Assembly: GCA_900549275.1 (NCBI GenBank)
Contig: URNU01000068.1
Coordinates: 1 to 7,189, forward strand
Direction: 5' to 3'
Length of the DNA stretch: 7,189 bases
DNA from: an uncultured Collinsella sp.
GTDB taxonomy: Bacteria > Actinomycetota > Coriobacteriia > Coriobacteriales > Coriobacteriaceae
Part shown: positions 6,401 through 7,189 of the stretch, piece after piece
How positions within the stretch are numbered: position 1 is the stretch's first letter
Layout: every line of letters starts with the position of its first letter
Notes under the pieces: model-generated
The model's database searches: none
What the model was told of the DNA's origin: nothing
Seen by the model: the letters and a program-made list of their open reading frames with translations, nothing else
Made by a program: the position numbers and the translations under genes

Positions 6401-6414
6401 GGGGAATCCCCCTC
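6401..6414 (-). promoter_or_regulatory. EIICB ribosome binding site inside a small GC stem
   Basis: On the - strand GAGGGGG (complement of 6408-6414) ends 10 nt before the ATG at 6397 and is the only usable Shine-Dalgarno sequence. It is followed by ATT and CCCC, so GGGG and CCCC can pair across a tiny loop and hide the site. The hairpin is short, and whether it forms in the mRNA is uncertain. Confidence 0.45.
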
Positions 6415-6426
6415 TCTTCATTCGGA

Positions 6427-6463
6427 GCGCTGCGGTTTTGGCTTCACTCGAGACCGCAGACGC
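6427..6463 (-). other. Leader hairpin in the PTS operon 5' UTR
   Basis: CTGCGGT (6430-6436) pairs with ACCGCAG (6453-6459). The stem is extended by GCG (6427-6429) with CGC (6461-6463) across one bulged A at 6460, giving 10 bp around a 16-nt loop. It lies about 30 nt upstream of the EIICB start in the mRNA. No T-tract follows, so it is not a standalone terminator. It may stabilise the leader or take part in an alternative fold. Confidence 0.45.
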
Positions 6464-6543
6464 GCCGTTTGCGTGTACCTCGTGCAATAGGACGGGTGGG
6501 CCCGCTTCCCTGACTTCTTGCACTTACGTTTTATCACATCACT

Positions 6544-6557
6544 CATCTATACAAGTT
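6544..6557 (-). promoter_or_regulatory. Operator copy 1, PTS side (CATCTATACAAGTT)
   Basis: Exact reverse complement of the 14 bp at 6671-6684. Read toward the PTS gene it is AACTTGTATAGATG. It overlaps the candidate -10 of the PTS promoter, as expected for a repressor site. It abuts a second small inverted repeat, TAGTAT-AA-ATACTA (6557-6570). The TTGTATAGA-like core resembles operators of GntR/HutC-type sugar regulators such as TreR; that assignment is inference. Confidence 0.65.
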
Positions 6558-6581
6558 AGTATAAATACTACGGTCGGTCAA
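6553..6581 (-). promoter_or_regulatory. Candidate PTS operon promoter
   Basis: On the - strand TTGACC (complement of 6576-6581, 5 of 6 consensus) lies 17 bp from TAACTT (complement of 6553-6558), a weak -10. This would give a leader of about 150 nt before the EIICB start. The -10 overlaps operator copy 1. The weak -10 makes the exact promoter uncertain. Confidence 0.35.
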
Positions 6582-6670
6582 CGGTTGATTATTGGCCATA
6601 AACGGTATATGTCCAGTATTTCCCCTGCTAAATCTGACATAGCTGATGGCTGCAATTTATATTTCTTTTC

Positions 6671-6684
6671 AACTTGTATAGATG
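6671..6684 (+). promoter_or_regulatory. Operator copy 2, dehydrogenase side (AACTTGTATAGATG)
   Basis: Exact inverted copy of 6544-6557, centred about 127 bp away, so each copy has the same orientation relative to its own gene. It ends 3 bp before the candidate -35 of the dehydrogenase promoter. The shared TATAGA core begins at 6677. Confidence 0.65.
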
Positions 6685-6687
6685 TGC

Positions 6688-6716
6688 TTGTATGTATCTA
6701 TAGACATGCCTATACT
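6688..6716 (+). promoter_or_regulatory. Candidate dehydrogenase promoter
   Basis: TTGTAT (6688-6693) and TATACT (6711-6716, 5 of 6 consensus) are separated by exactly 17 bp. Predicted transcription starts near 6723 and gives a leader of about 30 nt before the ATG at 6753. Operator copy 3 fills the spacer. Confidence 0.6.
6692..6707 (+). promoter_or_regulatory. Operator copy 3 within the promoter spacer
   Basis: ATGTATCTATAGACAT is an imperfect palindrome (12 of 16 positions symmetric) with outer arms ATGT and ACAT. It shares the TATAGA core with copy 2. The two cores begin at 6677 and 6699, 22 bp or about two helical turns apart, so a regulator could bind both on one DNA face. Its position between -35 and -10 fits repression. 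Confidence 0.5.
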
Positions 6717-6752
6717 TTGTTACAACATTCACCGCCACGTTAAGGAGTCACC

Positions 6753-7189
6753 ATGAAAAGCGCGGTCTTCTATGGAAAGCACGACCTCAGAGTCGAGGAA
6801 TCGGCAAAGCCGGCCGTGGGCAAGCGCGACGTTCTGATCAACGTCAAAGCTTGCGGCGTCTGCGGCACCGACGTGCATATCTATGAAGGCGACAAGGGTG
6901 CAGCCGACGTTACCCCGCCCACGATCCTTGGTCATGAGTTTGCGGGCGTTGTCGAGGCCGTGGGCAGCGACGTCGCTGGCTTTAAACCGGGCGATCGCGT
7001 GTGCATCGACCCAAACCATCCCTGCGGCTGCTGCGAACCCTGCCGCGACGGAATCAACCACTACTGCGAGCATATGACCGGTTACGGCACCACCGTTAAC
7101 GGCGGCTTTGCCGAGTACTGCTCCGTCGATATGCAGCAAGTCTACAAGTTGGGCGATCACACCAGCTTTGAGCAGGGTGCTATGACCGA
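6753..7189 (+). CDS. Zinc-dependent medium-chain alcohol/polyol dehydrogenase (3'-partial)
   Basis: N-terminal 145 residues of an NAD(P)-dependent MDR-family dehydrogenase; the Rossmann half lies beyond the right edge. AAGGAG (6742-6747) lies 5 nt before the ATG. The start MKSAVFYGKHDLRVEE is typical. The catalytic zinc site is ACGVCGTDVHIY (Cys37, residues 33-44) with GHE at 60-62. The structural zinc lobe uses Cys91, Cys94, Cys97 and Cys105 in the C-x2-C-x2-C-x7-C pattern. GDRV (80-83) and GGFAEYC are also family features. The HIY after the first zinc motif recalls the sorbitol, threonine and related polyol dehydrogenase branch, so oxidation of a sugar alcohol or other secondary alcohol is plausible. 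The substrate cannot be fixed from the visible part. It is divergent from the PTS/GH4 operon and shares operator sequences with it. Confidence 0.92.
   Translation, partial: MKSAVFYGKHDLRVEESAKPAVGKRDVLINVKACGVCGTDVHIYEGDKGAADVTPPTILGHEFAGVVEAVGSDVAGFKPGDRVCIDPNHPCGCCEPCRDGINHYCEHMTGYGTTVNGGFAEYCSVDMQQVYKLGDHTSFEQGAMT

Larger units (their letters stand above)
6398..6752. promoter_or_regulatory. Divergent control region between PTS operon and dehydrogenase
   Basis: This 355-bp gap holds no convincing gene. Its left third (6398 to about 6530) is GC-rich and looks like the long 5' leader of the PTS mRNA, with a hairpin at 6427-6463 and a GC stem over the ribosome binding site. From about 6530 to 6730 it is clearly AT-rich, unlike the flanking genes. 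That part contains related TATAGA-type operator copies and the probable divergent promoters. No regulator gene lies within it. Confidence 0.75.

Noticed and set aside
6398..6523. Upstream extension of EIICB by 42 residues (GTG at 6523)
   Set aside because: No ribosome binding site and no similarity to the family N-terminus; the MMQKIQRFGGAM start fits the family.
1..7189. tRNA, rRNA, CRISPR array, insertion sequence or prophage genes
   Set aside because: I found no cloverleaf-like segment, regularly spaced repeats, transposase or integrase motifs, or terminal inverted repeats flanking a gene.

Overview
The window looks like a chromosomal stretch from a moderately GC-rich, gut-type Gram-positive actinobacterium. 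A Collinsella-like member of the Coriobacteriia is my best guess. The basis is the codon style, the strong AGGAG-type ribosome binding sites and a phosphotransferase (PTS) plus GH4 sugar-phosphate hydrolase pair. This is inference; no rRNA or other taxonomic marker is present.

Layout from left to right. (1) Positions 2-973, + strand: a type I L-asparaginase, missing only its extreme N-terminus. (2) Positions 996-1680: a small divergent module of a 72-aa XRE-type HTH regulator (-) and an unrecognised 129-aa protein (+). They are separated by a perfect 26-bp palindrome (1243-1268) that carries a -10-like TATAGT on both strands. The 129-aa protein reads like a shrunken HAD-fold protein whose motif I and motif IV acidic residues are altered. 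(3) Positions 1690-3161, - strand: the universal ATPase YchF, followed after 11 nt by a small DUF1648-like membrane protein. (4) Positions 3288-6397, - strand: an alpha-glucoside PTS permease (EIICB) followed by a GH4 6-phospho-alpha-glucosidase. Together they form an import-phosphorylate-hydrolyse operon. (5) Positions 6398-6752: an AT-rich divergent control region with two inverted 14-bp copies of a TATAGA-type operator and a third related copy. (6) From 6753 to the right edge, + strand: a zinc-dependent medium-chain (polyol/threonine-type) dehydrogenase, cut by the window edge.

How the parts work together. EIICB would bring in and phosphorylate an alpha-linked disaccharide, using an EIIA encoded elsewhere. 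The GH4 enzyme would then split the 6-phospho-disaccharide into glucose-6-phosphate and an aglycone. The divergent dehydrogenase seems to share operators with this operon, so it may process the aglycone (for example a sugar alcohol) or act in the same sugar response. The regulator that would bind these operators is not in the window.

The observations most worth a second look are the palindrome-controlled XRE/degenerate-HAD pair, the mirrored operators in the PTS-dehydrogenase control region, an 18-bp in-frame duplication at the EIICB C-terminus, and non-histidine residues at the YchF catalytic-loop histidine.
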